Below, piece after piece: positions 26,895-36,319 of a stretch of DNA of 64,000 nucleotides. The translations under genes and the position numbers were made by a program. A model generated the notes under the pieces. The model saw only the letters and a program-made list of their open reading frames with translations. It ran no database searches and was not told where the DNA came from. This stretch comes from Sphingomonas insulae (lineage in GTDB: Bacteria; Pseudomonadota; Alphaproteobacteria; Sphingomonadales; Sphingomonadaceae), in contig NZ_CP048422.1 in the NCBI RefSeq assembly GCF_010450875.1, forward strand, positions 799,001 to 863,000. Reading direction: 5' to 3'. Numbering within the stretch: the stretch's first letter is position 1; every line of letters begins with the position of its first letter.

Positions 26895-28448
26895 ATGTCG
26901 ACGATCACCATCCGCCGCGCCCTGCTGTCCGTGTCCGACAAGACCGGCGTGGTCGACCTCGCCCGCGCGCTCGCCGCCAAGGGCGTCGAACTCGTGTCGA
27001 CCGGCGGCACCGCCAGGGCGCTGCGCGACGCCGGTCTCGACGTGCGCGACGTGTCCGATCTCACCGGCTTTCCCGAGATGATGGACGGCCGGGTCAAGAC
27101 GCTGCACCCGATGGTCCACGGCGGCCTGCTCGCGGTGCGCGACGATCCCGCGCACGCCGCCGCAATGGCGGACCATGCCATCGGCGCGATCGATCTGGTG
27201 GTCGTGAACCTCTATCCTTTCGAAGCCACCGTCGCCAGGGGTGCGGGGCGCGACGAGGTGGTCGAGAATATCGATATCGGTGGCCCCAGCATGGTGCGTT
27301 CGGCGGCGAAGAACCACGCCTATGTCGCGATCGTCACCGATCCGGCGGATTATGCGACGGTGGCGGGCGGCACGACGACGTTCGCGGATCGGCGGCGACT
27401 GGCGGCGAAGGCCTATCGCCTCACCGGCCGTTACGATTCGCTGATCGCCGACTGGTTTGCGACCGATATCGGAACGCCGACCGTCGACGACGTGCGCGCG
27501 CTCGATCTGCGCTACGGCGAAAATCCGCACCAGACCGCCCAGGTCCGGCATCATGCGGGCGACCCTGCCGCCGGCCTGCCGCAGGCCCGGCAGGTGCAGG
27601 GCAAGGCACTGTCCTACAACAACTACAACGATGCCGATGCGGCACTGGAACTGGTCGCGGAATTCCGCGATGCCGATCCGACCGTCGTGATCGTCAAGCA
27701 CGCGAACCCGTGCGGCGTCGCGACCGCCGCCACGCTGGCCGCGGCCTATGAGGCCGCGTTCGCCTGCGATACCGTGTCGGCGTTCGGCGGCATCATCGCG
27801 GTCAACCGCCCCCTCGACGCGGCGACGGCAAAGGCGATCACCGGTATCTTTACCGAGGTGGTCGTCGCGCCCGACGCCGACGAGGAAGCGCTCGCGCTGT
27901 TCGCCACGAAGAAGAACCTGCGCCTGCTGTTGACCGGCACGCTGCCCGATCCGCAACGCAAAGGCACCATCACGAAACAGATCGTCGGCGGCACGCTCGT
28001 GCAGTCGCGCGATAACGGCCGGCTGACCGATGACATGCTGAAAGTCGTCACCAGGCGCCAGCCGACGCCGCAGGAGCTCGCCGACTGCCGTTTCGCCTGG
28101 ACGATCGCCAAGCACGTCAAGTCGAACGCCATCGTCTATGCGAAGGACGGTGCAACCGCCGGCGTCGGCGCCGGCCAGATGAACCGCCTCGAATCCGCGC
28201 GCATCGCCGCATGGAAGGCGAGGGACGCCGCCGACAAGGCGGGCTGGACGGCGCCGCGCACGATCGGTTCGGCGGTCGCGTCGGATGCCTTCTTTCCCTT
28301 CGCTGACGGTCTGCTGGCGGCGGTCGAGGCGGGCGCGACCGCGGTCATTCAGCCGGGCGGCTCGATCCGCGACGAAGAGGTGATCGCCGCCGCCGACGCG
28401 GCCGGTCTGGCGATGGTCTTCACCGGCATGCGCCACTTCCGCCACTAA
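26895..28448 (+). CDS. purH: bifunctional AICAR transformylase / IMP cyclohydrolase
   Basis: Performs the last two steps of de novo IMP synthesis. At 517 residues it has the IMP cyclohydrolase (MGS-fold) domain first ([62 protein letters not shown]) and the transformylase domain after ([26 protein letters not shown] with the catalytic Lys-His, [45 protein letters not shown]). Start [13 protein letters not shown]. Alone on its strand here, with a hairpin after the stop. Confidence 0.98.
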   Translation: MSTITIRRALLSVSDKTGVVDLARALAAKGVELVSTGGTARALRDAGLDVRDVSDLTGFPEMMDGRVKTLHPMVHGGLLAVRDDPAHAAAMADHAIGAIDLVVVNLYPFEATVARGAGRDEVVENIDIGGPSMVRSAAKNHAYVAIVTDPADYATVAGGTTTFADRRRLAAKAYRLTGRYDSLIADWFATDIGTPTVDDVRALDLRYGENPHQTAQVRHHAGDPAAGLPQARQVQGKALSYNNYNDADAALELVAEFRDADPTVVIVKHANPCGVATAATLAAAYEAAFACDTVSAFGGIIAVNRPLDAATAKAITGIFTEVVVAPDADEEALALFATKKNLRLLLTGTLPDPQRKGTITKQIVGGTLVQSRDNGRLTDDMLKVVTRRQPTPQELADCRFAWTIAKHVKSNAIVYAKDGATAGVGAGQMNRLESARIAAWKARDAADKAGWTAPRTIGSAVASDAFFPFADGLLAAVEAGATAVIQPGGSIRDEEVIAAADAAGLAMVFTGMRHFRH

Positions 28449-28465
28449 TCGCCGCGCGCTTTGGC

Positions 28466-28514
28466 GGGCACATCCGGTTCATCGCCAGCGCCTGACGGGG
28501 CGGGCGATGTGCCC
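28466..28514. terminator. inverted repeat after purH
   Basis: GGGCACATC (28466-28474) pairs with GATGTGCCC (28506-28514), 18 bases beyond the purH stop; further G-C pairing is possible across a bulge. There is no T tract, so its role as a terminator is tentative. Confidence 0.45.
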
Positions 28515-28690
28515 CTGCCGGGATGCGCAGATCGCGGCACGCCGGATCTTTCCGCTGTCCTATTTGGATCGTCCGTGAAAGACCCCGGGCACGGCCGATT
28601 CGGTTGCGCTCTTTCTCATCCCGATCACCTGATGGCGCGGGGTCGCACAAGTGAGACTTTCGTGACTTTCGGCACCGCGCGGCCGGACGA

Positions 28691-30205
28691 TCAGCGGACC
28701 GGCGACCCGACGTTGGGCAACGTCGCTTCCTCGGCATTCGGCATCTTGCCGAACAGCGCGCGGTCGGCCGGGCCGAACGCCCATTTCCACAGCACGAACA
28801 GATAGGTCGCGGCGATCGCCGGCTCGCCGACCAGCAGCTCGATCCATTCCAGCCGGTGCGGCAGCGCGGTGAACAGGCCGCCCACCATAATCGCGGCGCT
28901 GACCGCCCACAGCAGCGGCCATCGCCACGGCGACACCGGCGCGGCTAGGATCCGGCCGAGCAGCATCGCCTTGATGACCGACGTCAGCCCCACGCTCGCC
29001 ATCAGCGCCACCGCGGGGCCCGCCGCCTGCCACGTCGTCGGCCAGCCCGCCGCGCGCATCGCACCGATCAGGGCGAAGCTCAGCGCGATCTGCACCGCCA
29101 GCATGACGATGGAGATCATCAGGTTGCGATGGCGCGCGGTATAGACCAGCGCCGATTCGCATACCGCGCCGGTGGACGCGAGTACCTCGGCCGTCAGCAG
29201 GAACCCCAGCGCGGCGCTGCCCGCCACGAATTGCGGCCCGACGACGCCCATCACCGCTTCTGCCGGAATCGACCCCATCAGCGCCAGCCCAGCCTGCGCC
29301 GCCATGATCCAGAATGCGACCTGGCGCACTTGGTTGGCGATCGCGGCGCGGTCGTTGACCGCCAGGCTCTTGGTGATGACCGGTCCCAGGATCGGGTCGA
29401 AACTGGTCTTCAGCTTCTGCGGGAGGCTGGCGACTTGTTGCGCCATGTAGTAGATCCCGACGACCTTGGGCTCGAACATTACGCCGAGGATAAAACGGTC
29501 GACATTGCGGCTGCCCCATTCCAGCGCGTCGGCTCCGGCAAGCGGCGCGTTGGCCCGCGCCAGTGCGAACAACGGCCCGATCCGCGGTGACCAGCCGTGT
29601 GGCACGCCATAGCTGCGCAGGAACGGCACCATGCTGGCGATCAGCGCCGCGATCATCGATGCGACGTAGGACAGCACCAAGCCGTCCTTGATCGTGACGA
29701 ACGAGAAGATCCATGCGGCGATCGAGATCGTCCACGGCTCCACCACCGCCCGCGCCGTCACCGCCGCCTTCACGTCGTGGCGATAGGCGAGCGCGGCAAG
29801 GCTGACGTCCGACCACGCCACCGCGACGATGATGCAGGGCAGGAACCGGTCGAGCCCGGTCACCTGCGTATTGGCGTACATGACCTCGGGAAAGGCGATC
29901 AGCACTCCGCTCGCCGCGATCGACAGGATGAAGGCGAGGGCGAGCGCGTCCCAGACGACGCTCGCATGCGGCTGATCCGAGGATGACAGCGCCTGCGCAA
30001 GCCCGCGCTTCAGCCCCAGCGTCGCGACCAGCGCGGCGAGTTCGACCACCACCACCGCCAGCGCGAACCGCCCGACGAGGTCCGGGCCGTAGAGCCGCCC
30101 GGCGATGAACAGGAACGGGATGCGCGCGGCGAGGCGCAGCACGAAGCCGGCGATATTGGTCCGCCCGCCCTTGGCGAGCGCGTCGATGTCCCTGGTCTCG
30201 GTCAC
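28691..30205 (-). CDS. oligosaccharide flippase family protein (Wzx/PST type)
   Basis: A 504-residue integral membrane protein with about 12-14 predicted helices, of the MOP superfamily that flips lipid-linked oligosaccharides for exopolysaccharide or O-antigen export. Family-like marks include the early GGRTNIAGFVLRLAARIPFL, ADALEWGSRNVDRFILGVMF in the middle and YYMAQQVASLPQKLKTSFDP. The start MTETRDIDALAKGG is the usual cytoplasmic tail. No glycosyltransferase neighbours are seen here, so the substrate is unknown. It lies downstream of polA on the same strand with a palindromic repeat between. Confidence 0.87.
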   Translation of the reverse strand: MTETRDIDALAKGGRTNIAGFVLRLAARIPFLFIAGRLYGPDLVGRFALAVVVVELAALVATLGLKRGLAQALSSSDQPHASVVWDALALAFILSIAASGVLIAFPEVMYANTQVTGLDRFLPCIIVAVAWSDVSLAALAYRHDVKAAVTARAVVEPWTISIAAWIFSFVTIKDGLVLSYVASMIAALIASMVPFLRSYGVPHGWSPRIGPLFALARANAPLAGADALEWGSRNVDRFILGVMFEPKVVGIYYMAQQVASLPQKLKTSFDPILGPVITKSLAVNDRAAIANQVRQVAFWIMAAQAGLALMGSIPAEAVMGVVGPQFVAGSAALGFLLTAEVLASTGAVCESALVYTARHRNLMISIVMLAVQIALSFALIGAMRAAGWPTTWQAAGPAVALMASVGLTSVIKAMLLGRILAAPVSPWRWPLLWAVSAAIMVGGLFTALPHRLEWIELLVGEPAIAATYLFVLWKWAFGPADRALFGKMPNAEEATLPNVGSPVR

Positions 30206-30222
30206 GGGCGGATGGGCACGCT

Positions 30223-30307
30223 GCCCTCACCCTTCCGCGGCTGCGCCGCTCCCTCCCTCTCCCATTGGGAGAGAGAGAAGACGCCGAAGGCGGCACAGGG
30301 TGAGGGC
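30223..30307. repeat. 85-bp imperfect palindrome (CCCTCACCCT family)
   Basis: The outer arms GCCCTCACCCT and AGGGTGAGGGC are perfect inverses. Inside, CTCTCCCA and TGGGAGAG form the apex, and GCGGCTGCGCCGC versus GCCGAAGGCGGC add side stems. This is a common proteobacterial intergenic repeat; here it separates polA from the flippase gene and may limit read-through or protect the 3' end of the polA mRNA. Confidence 0.75.
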
Positions 30308-30326
30308 AGGGGCGAAACGCCGACGA

Positions 30327-33083
30327 TCAATGCGCCGCTCCCCAGCTCGCGCCCGTCCCGATCTCGATCCCCAGCGGCACCGACAGCGTCACCGCCGGCG
30401 CAGCGGCCTCTGCCATCACCCGCTCGATTACCGGCCTTGCCGCGTCGACGTCGCCCTCGGGCAGCTCGAACACCAGTTCGTCGTGCACCTGCAACAGCAT
30501 CTGCACGTTGGGCAGCCCCGCGGCGAGCAGCGCCGGCTCCATCCGCACCATCGCGCGCTTGATGATGTCGGCGCACGTCCCCTGGATCGGCGCGTTGATC
30601 GCCGCGCGCTCGGCGCCCTGGCGTTCATGCTGCACCTTCGACCGGATCCGCGGGAAATGCGTCTTGCGACCGAACAGGGTGGTGGTGAAGCCGCGGGTGC
30701 GGACGCTCTCGGTGGTTTCGGCGATATAGGTGTTGATGCCCGGGAAGCGTTCGAAATAGCGATCGATCATCGCCTGCGCCTCGTCGGCCGTCACGTCCAG
30801 CCGGCCGGCGAGGCCCCAGCGGCTGATGCCGTAGAGGATCGCGAAGTTGATCGTCTTCGCCCGCCCGCGGGTGTCGCGGTTGACCTCGCCGAACAGCTCC
30901 ATCGCGGTCAGGCTGTGGATGTCGTCGCCATTGGCGAAGGCCTCGCGCAATGCCGGCACATCGGCCATGTGCGCCGCCAGCCGTAGCTCGATCTGCGAAT
31001 AGTCGGCGGCGAGGATGACGTTGCCCGGCTCCGCGACGAAGGCGTCGCGGATCTGCCGTCCCACCTCTGTGCGGATCGGGATGTTCTGCAGATTGGGCTC
31101 GGTCGACGACAGCCGCCCAGTCTGCGCGCCGGTCAGCGAATAGCTGGTGTGGACGCGCCCGGTGCGCGGGTTGATCTCCTGCTGCAGGGCGTCGGTGTAG
31201 GTGTTCTTGAGCTTGGTCAGCTGACGCCAGTCGAGCACCCGCGCCGCGATCTCGGCACCGGGCGAATCCCTGTCGGCGGCGATCCGCTCCAGTTCGTTGA
31301 CGTCCGTCGAATAGACGCCGGACTTGCCCTTGCGACCGCCCTTGATGCCCATCTTCTCGAACAACACGTCGCCCAGCTGCTTGGGGCTGCCGATCGTGAA
31401 GGGTGCACCGGCAAGACCGTGGATCACCGTCTCCAGCCCCGCGATCTGCTCGCTGAACCCGGCGGACAGGCTCGACAGGCGTTCGCGATCGACCTTGATC
31501 CCGCGCATCTCCATCCGCGCGATCACCGGCACCAGCGGCCGGTCGACCATCTCGTACACCCGGGTCGAGCCTTCGGCGGGCAGCCGCGCCTTGAAACGCT
31601 TCCACAGGCGATAGGTGACGTCGGCATCCTCGGCGGCATAGCGGGTCGCCGCCTTCAGGTCGATTTCATGGAAGCCGCGCTGCGACTTGCCGGTGCCGAC
31701 GACGTCCTTGAACGCGATGCAGCTGTGCGACAGGTGCGTCGCGGCCAGCTCGTCCATGCCATGGCCGTGCAGCCCGGCGTCCAGGTCGAAGCTCATGACG
31801 ATCGTGTCGTCGTGCGGCGCGATCGTGATGCCATGCAGGCCGAGCACGATCATGTCGAACTTCAGATTGTGCCCTATCTTGAGCACCGCCGGGTCCTCGC
31901 ACAGCGCCTTCAGCCGGGCGAGCGCCGCAGCGCGCTCGATCTGCACCGGATTTTCCGCGAGCAGGTCGGTACCGCCATGTCCCAGCGGGATGTAGCACGC
32001 CTTGTTGGCGCCGAGTGCCAGGCTGACGCCGACCAGGTCGCAGCGCGTCGCATCGGTGCCCGTCGTCTCGGTATCGATCGCGATCCAGCCCTGCGCCTGT
32101 GCACCGGCCACCCAGCGGTCCAGCGCCGCCACGTCGACGACCGTTTCATAGGCATCGTGTTCGCAGGGCGGATCGGCCTCGAACGGTACCTCCGCCGCGG
32201 CATCCTCGACCGGCGCATCCGCCACCTGCCCGAGCCGCCCGAGCAGCGTCTTGAAACCGTGATGCTCCAGGAACGCGCGCAGCGGCGCATCGGGGATGCC
32301 CTGCAACGCCAGCTCTTCCAGCGGATGCTCCAGCGGCACGTCGCAGGCGAGCTCGACCAGCTTGCGGCTCATCCGCGCCGCATCGGCATGCTCGATCAGA
32401 TTGTCGCGCAGCTTGCCCTTCTTCATGTCGGGCGCCGCGGCGAGCACGCCTTCGACGCTGCCATGCTCGAGGATCAGCTTGGCGGCGGTCTTCGGGCCTA
32501 CGCCCGGCACGCCCGGCACGTTGTCGACCGCATCGCCCATCAGCGCCAGCACGTCGCCCAGCTGGTCCGGCCCGACACCGAACTTCTCGACCACCGCCTC
32601 GGCGCCCAGCCGGCGGTTGTTCATCGTGTCGTACATGTCGAGGCCCGGTTCGATCAGCTGCATCAGGTCCTTGTCGGAACTGACGATCGTCACCTGCCAC
32701 CCCTGCGCCAGCGCCGCCTTGGCATAGCTCGCGATCAGGTCGTCCGCTTCCCAGCCCTGTTCCTCGATGCAGGGCAGCGAGAAGGCGCGCGTCGCATCGC
32801 GGATCATCGGGAATTGCGGGACGAGATCCTCGGGCGGCGGCGGCCGGTGCGCCTTGTATTCGGCGTACATCTCGTTGCGGAAGGTGGTCGACGATTTGTC
32901 GAGGATCACCGCCATGTGGGTGGGCCCCTCCGCCTTGTGCACCTCGTCCGCCAGCTTCCACAGCATCGCCGTATAGCCATAGACGGCGCCTACCGGCTCG
33001 CCATGCTTGTTGGTGAGCGGCGGCAGTCGGTGATAGGCGCGGAAGATATAGCCCGAGCCGTCGACGAGATAGAGATGGGGCAT
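30327..33083 (-). CDS. polA: DNA polymerase I
   Basis: A 918-residue replication and repair polymerase. The 5'-nuclease domain opens MPHLYLVDGSGYIFRAYHRL and includes ADDLIASYAKAA and VPGVPGVGPKTAAKLI. The 3'-5' proofreading domain is active by sequence (WIAIDTETTGTDA with the D-x-E pair, then HNLKFDMIVL). The polymerase domain has motif A ILAADYSQIELRLAAH, motif B (RGRAKTINFAILYGISRWGL) and motif C VHDELVFELP. All three activities therefore look intact, as in E. coli. Solitary gene at this position. Confidence 0.98.
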   Translation of the reverse strand: MPHLYLVDGSGYIFRAYHRLPPLTNKHGEPVGAVYGYTAMLWKLADEVHKAEGPTHMAVILDKSSTTFRNEMYAEYKAHRPPPPEDLVPQFPMIRDATRAFSLPCIEEQGWEADDLIASYAKAALAQGWQVTIVSSDKDLMQLIEPGLDMYDTMNNRRLGAEAVVEKFGVGPDQLGDVLALMGDAVDNVPGVPGVGPKTAAKLILEHGSVEGVLAAAPDMKKGKLRDNLIEHADAARMSRKLVELACDVPLEHPLEELALQGIPDAPLRAFLEHHGFKTLLGRLGQVADAPVEDAAAEVPFEADPPCEHDAYETVVDVAALDRWVAGAQAQGWIAIDTETTGTDATRCDLVGVSLALGANKACYIPLGHGGTDLLAENPVQIERAAALARLKALCEDPAVLKIGHNLKFDMIVLGLHGITIAPHDDTIVMSFDLDAGLHGHGMDELAATHLSHSCIAFKDVVGTGKSQRGFHEIDLKAATRYAAEDADVTYRLWKRFKARLPAEGSTRVYEMVDRPLVPVIARMEMRGIKVDRERLSSLSAGFSEQIAGLETVIHGLAGAPFTIGSPKQLGDVLFEKMGIKGGRKGKSGVYSTDVNELERIAADRDSPGAEIAARVLDWRQLTKLKNTYTDALQQEINPRTGRVHTSYSLTGAQTGRLSSTEPNLQNIPIRTEVGRQIRDAFVAEPGNVILAADYSQIELRLAAHMADVPALREAFANGDDIHSLTAMELFGEVNRDTRGRAKTINFAILYGISRWGLAGRLDVTADEAQAMIDRYFERFPGINTYIAETTESVRTRGFTTTLFGRKTHFPRIRSKVQHERQGAERAAINAPIQGTCADIIKRAMVRMEPALLAAGLPNVQMLLQVHDELVFELPEGDVDAARPVIERVMAEAAAPAVTLSVPLGIEIGTGASWGAAH

Positions 33084-33233
33084 CGCCGATGCGTTTAGCG
33101 GATTGGCCGGGCTGGACCAACCAATCCTTCGGTGCGGAACCGCGGTGCGTCCGGGTGTGGTTTTGCGGTCACAATGGCTGTTGGCCGGGGATGCCGATCG
33201 GGCCGCTGTGTGCCGGCCGGACGACGGCGGCGC

Positions 33234-34340
33234 CTAGCGGCTGGTCCCCGCATAATCCGCCACCGCGGCGGCGACCGACTGGATCAGCTGCTGGCGTTCG
33301 CGGATCGGGCGGCGGCTGTCGCCGATCATCACCGCGATCGCATAGCGGCGACCGTCCGGCGCGGTCAGCAGGCCGACGTCGTTGAACCCGGCGTTGCGCG
33401 TGCCGAGATCCTGGCCGGTCCCCGTCTTGTGCGCGATCTTCCACCCGGCGGGCAGCGCGGCGCGCAGGCGGGCGCGGCCGGTGACCGATGCGCCCATCGT
33501 ATCGAGCAGGATGCGGGTCGAGGTTTCGGTGAACAGCTCGCCGCGCGCCAGCCGGGCGATGGCATCGGCGATGGCAAGCGGGGCCGCGCCATCGGGCGGA
33601 TCGTTGACATAGGCGTCGAGCGCGGCGGCGCGCACCTCCGGTGACAGGCGCGACCGGGCGAGTTCGAAGCCGTTGCCGGCGCTGAGCGACTGGTTCCACG
33701 TCAGCCCGGCGGTCTTCGACTGGAGCAGGCGTTCGCCCGGGCCGAAGCGGATGTCGCCCAGCTGCTTGCGCTCGATCATCGCGCGCACCGCCATCGGTCC
33801 GCCGACATAGGTCAGCAGCCGGTCGTTGGCGGTGTTGTCGCTATGGGTCAGCGCGCGGGTGAGCAATTCGCCCACCGTCGTCTGATAGCCCGCGCCCTTC
33901 ACCAGCATCGCGATCGGCTGGTGGAACAGCGTCAGGTCCTCGGGCCGCACCAGTACCGGATCGTCCAGCCTGGCCTTGCCCTGGTCGCGCAGGTCCATCA
34001 GCGTCATCGCGACCCACAATTTGCTGACCGACTGCTGCGGCATGCGCGTGCGTGCGCCGGGCGACGCGATCGTCCATCCCTCGTCCACCGCGCGGATCGC
34101 GATGCCGAACTTGCCGTCGAACGTGCGGGCCAGCGTGTCGATCGCCGTCGTCAGCTGAGCGGGAGCGACGCGATGCGCGGGCGGTGCCGCGGCCGGCACG
34201 GGGATCGAGACCTCGACCGGGGCGGCCACCGCCGGCGCCTGTCCGCCCGCATTGGGACGCGATGTCGATCCGCAGCCGAACAGCGTCGCAGAGGTGCCGA
34301 CAATCAGGATCAATCGGGCCGAACGGCCGAACGCTGTCAT
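33234..34340 (-). CDS. class A beta-lactamase-like serine hydrolase lipoprotein
   Basis: A 368-residue exported penicillin-recognising protein. The signal ends in a lipobox-like LFGC (Cys23), followed by a Pro/Ala linker and the enzyme fold. Active-site elements are present: S104-V-S-K107 (SxxK), S167-D-N169 (SDN) and K305-T-G307 (KTG). Counting 36 residues on from the SDN serine, as in TEM-type enzymes, gives E203, the general-base position 166, but the usual N170 is Q207 (PGERLLQ). The whole catalytic set is thus plausible with an altered omega loop. It may hydrolyse beta-lactams weakly or be a cell-wall hydrolase; resistance is not established. The 150 bp upstream of polA separate the two. 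Confidence 0.85.
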   Translation of the reverse strand: MTAFGRSARLILIVGTSATLFGCGSTSRPNAGGQAPAVAAPVEVSIPVPAAAPPAHRVAPAQLTTAIDTLARTFDGKFGIAIRAVDEGWTIASPGARTRMPQQSVSKLWVAMTLMDLRDQGKARLDDPVLVRPEDLTLFHQPIAMLVKGAGYQTTVGELLTRALTHSDNTANDRLLTYVGGPMAVRAMIERKQLGDIRFGPGERLLQSKTAGLTWNQSLSAGNGFELARSRLSPEVRAAALDAYVNDPPDGAAPLAIADAIARLARGELFTETSTRILLDTMGASVTGRARLRAALPAGWKIAHKTGTGQDLGTRNAGFNDVGLLTAPDGRRYAIAVMIGDSRRPIRERQQLIQSVAAAVADYAGTSR

Positions 34341-34516
34341 ACTGTGGTTGAGGTCCCGCTACGCAACGCGCCGATCCTTATCCACGGAACGGCGCGCGGG
34401 AACCGACACGTCGGCACGCTGCGATGAACCGTAGCATCGGCAAGCCGAGTTGCGCGACGCAACATTGCCGCGCCGCACCCGTTGACGCCGCCTGCACGGC
34501 AACAGGACGAAACGAC

Positions 34517-36301
34517 ATGGCGGCGATGACCAGCGACTTCTTCGTGGAGCGGCTGAAGGCATGGGGCGTGACCCGGATCTACGGCTATTCCGGCGATGGC
34601 ATCAATGGCGTGCTCGGTGCGCTGCAACGGGCCGAAAAGGCCGGGGACGGGATCGAATTCATCCAGGTCCGCCATGAAGAGATGGCCGCGTTCATGGCGA
34701 CCGCGCACGCCAAGTTCACCGGCGAGATCGGCGTCTGCCTGGCGACGGGTGGCCCCGGCGCCACCCACCTGCTGACCGGGCTGTACGATGCCAAGCTGGA
34801 TCACGTGCCCGTCCTCGCCATTGCCGGCCAGGCGGAAACGACGGTGCGGGGCGGCAGCTACCAGCAGGAACTGAACCTCGACCGGATCTTCGCCGATGTC
34901 GCCGACTACGTGCAGGAAGCGACCGCACCCGCGCAGGTCCGCCACGTCACCGACCGGTCGATCCGCATCGCGGTCGCCGGCAACGGCGTCGGCATGATCG
35001 TGCTGCCCAAGGACGTGCAGGACCAGCCCTATGAGGACCCCAAGGTCCAGCACGGCTTCACGCGCTCGGGTGTCGGTTACAGCCGCCCGCGCGTCGTGCC
35101 GCAGCCGCGCGAGCTCGCCCGCGCCGCCGAGGTGCTGAACGCGGGCAGCAAGGTCGCGATCCTGATCGGTGCCGGCGCGCGGGACGGCGCGGACGAGGTG
35201 GTGCGGATCGCCGACCTGCTCGGCGCGGGCATCGCCAAGGCGCTGCTCGGCAAGGACGTGCTGCCCGACGACCTGCCCTTCGTCACCGGCGCCATCGGGC
35301 TGCTGGGTACCAAGCCGTCGTGGGACCTGATGCAGGGCGCCGACACGCTGCTGATGATCGGCACCGGCTTTCCCTGGGCGGAATTCCTGCCCGCGGACGG
35401 CAAGGTCCGCGCGGTGCAGATTGACGTCGATGCCGGCATGCTCGGCCTGCGCTATCCGACCGAGGTCAATTTGCACGGCGGCGCGAAGGAGACGCTGGAG
35501 GCGCTGATTCCGCTGATCCAGCCCAAGGCCGACCGTAGCTGGCGGGACGAGATCGAAGCGGGCGTCGCGGATTGGTGGCAGACGCTGGAGGCGCGTGCGA
35601 TGGCGGAGGCGAAACCCGTCAATCCGCAGCGGGTGGTGTGGGAAATGTCGCCGCGGCTGCCGGCGGACGCGATCGTCACGTCGGACAGCGGATCGTGCTG
35701 CAACTGGTATGCGCGCGATTTCAGGGTGAAGAAGGGGCAACGATCGTCGCTGTCGGGCGGCCTTGCGTCGATGGGCGCGGCGGTACCCTATGCCATTGCC
35801 GCCAAGTTCGCCTATCCGGACCGCCCCGTCGTGGCCCTGGTCGGCGACGGGGCGATGCAGATGAACAACCTTGCCGAGATGATCACGGTGCAGAAATACT
35901 GGCAGCGCTGGGCCGACCCGCGCTTCGTCGTCTGCGTGTTCAACAACGAGGACCTGAACGAGGTGACGTGGGAACAGCGGGTGATGGAGGGCAATCCGCG
36001 GTTTCCGACGACGCAGGACCTGCCCGACGTACCCTATGCCCGGTTTGCCGAGATGATCGGGCTGAAGGGGATATTCGTCGACCGGCCGCAGGATCTGGGG
36101 GCGGCGTGGGACGCGGCCCTGGCGGCCGACCGACCCGTGATCCTGGAGGTAAAGACCGACCCCGGCGTCGCACCGCTGCCGCCGCACCTGACGCTGACGG
36201 AGGCCAAGGCGTTCATGACGTCGATGGCGAAGGGCGACCGCGGCGCCGGCCGTGTGCTGGCGGACACCGCCCGCCAGCTGTTCAAGGAGGTGACCGGGTA
36301 A
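34517..36301 (+). CDS. thiamine pyrophosphate-requiring enzyme (pyruvate oxidase/dehydrogenase-like)
   Basis: A 594-residue ThDP enzyme with the three-domain POX/AHAS layout: N-terminal Pyr domain with the activating Glu in QVRHEEMAAFMATAHAK and LATGGPGATHLLTG; central domain (VAILIGAGARDGADEVVRIA); C-terminal PP domain with the ThDP/Mg motif VALVGDGAMQMNNLAEMITV and NNEDLNEVTWEQ. The closest class is the pyruvate oxidase / PoxB / YdaP type, acting on pyruvate. The ATG 34517 (MAAMTSDFFVERL) is favoured, with a purine-rich AGGACGAAACGAC before it; the frame upstream to 34424 overlaps the promoter region. It stands alone. Confidence 0.88.
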   Translation: MAAMTSDFFVERLKAWGVTRIYGYSGDGINGVLGALQRAEKAGDGIEFIQVRHEEMAAFMATAHAKFTGEIGVCLATGGPGATHLLTGLYDAKLDHVPVLAIAGQAETTVRGGSYQQELNLDRIFADVADYVQEATAPAQVRHVTDRSIRIAVAGNGVGMIVLPKDVQDQPYEDPKVQHGFTRSGVGYSRPRVVPQPRELARAAEVLNAGSKVAILIGAGARDGADEVVRIADLLGAGIAKALLGKDVLPDDLPFVTGAIGLLGTKPSWDLMQGADTLLMIGTGFPWAEFLPADGKVRAVQIDVDAGMLGLRYPTEVNLHGGAKETLEALIPLIQPKADRSWRDEIEAGVADWWQTLEARAMAEAKPVNPQRVVWEMSPRLPADAIVTSDSGSCCNWYARDFRVKKGQRSSLSGGLASMGAAVPYAIAAKFAYPDRPVVALVGDGAMQMNNLAEMITVQKYWQRWADPRFVVCVFNNEDLNEVTWEQRVMEGNPRFPTTQDLPDVPYARFAEMIGLKGIFVDRPQDLGAAWDAALAADRPVILEVKTDPGVAPLPPHLTLTEAKAFMTSMAKGDRGAGRVLADTARQLFKEVTG

Positions 36302-36319
36302 AGGCCGGCTCCGTCAGCC

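Noticed and set aside
30223..30307. Palindrome considered as a Rho-independent terminator of polA
   Set aside because: It has no T run on the minus strand and belongs to a dispersed intergenic repeat type.
33234..34340. Antibiotic resistance gene or resistance island
   Set aside because: No mobile genes, same composition as neighbours, and an altered omega loop; only family membership is supported.
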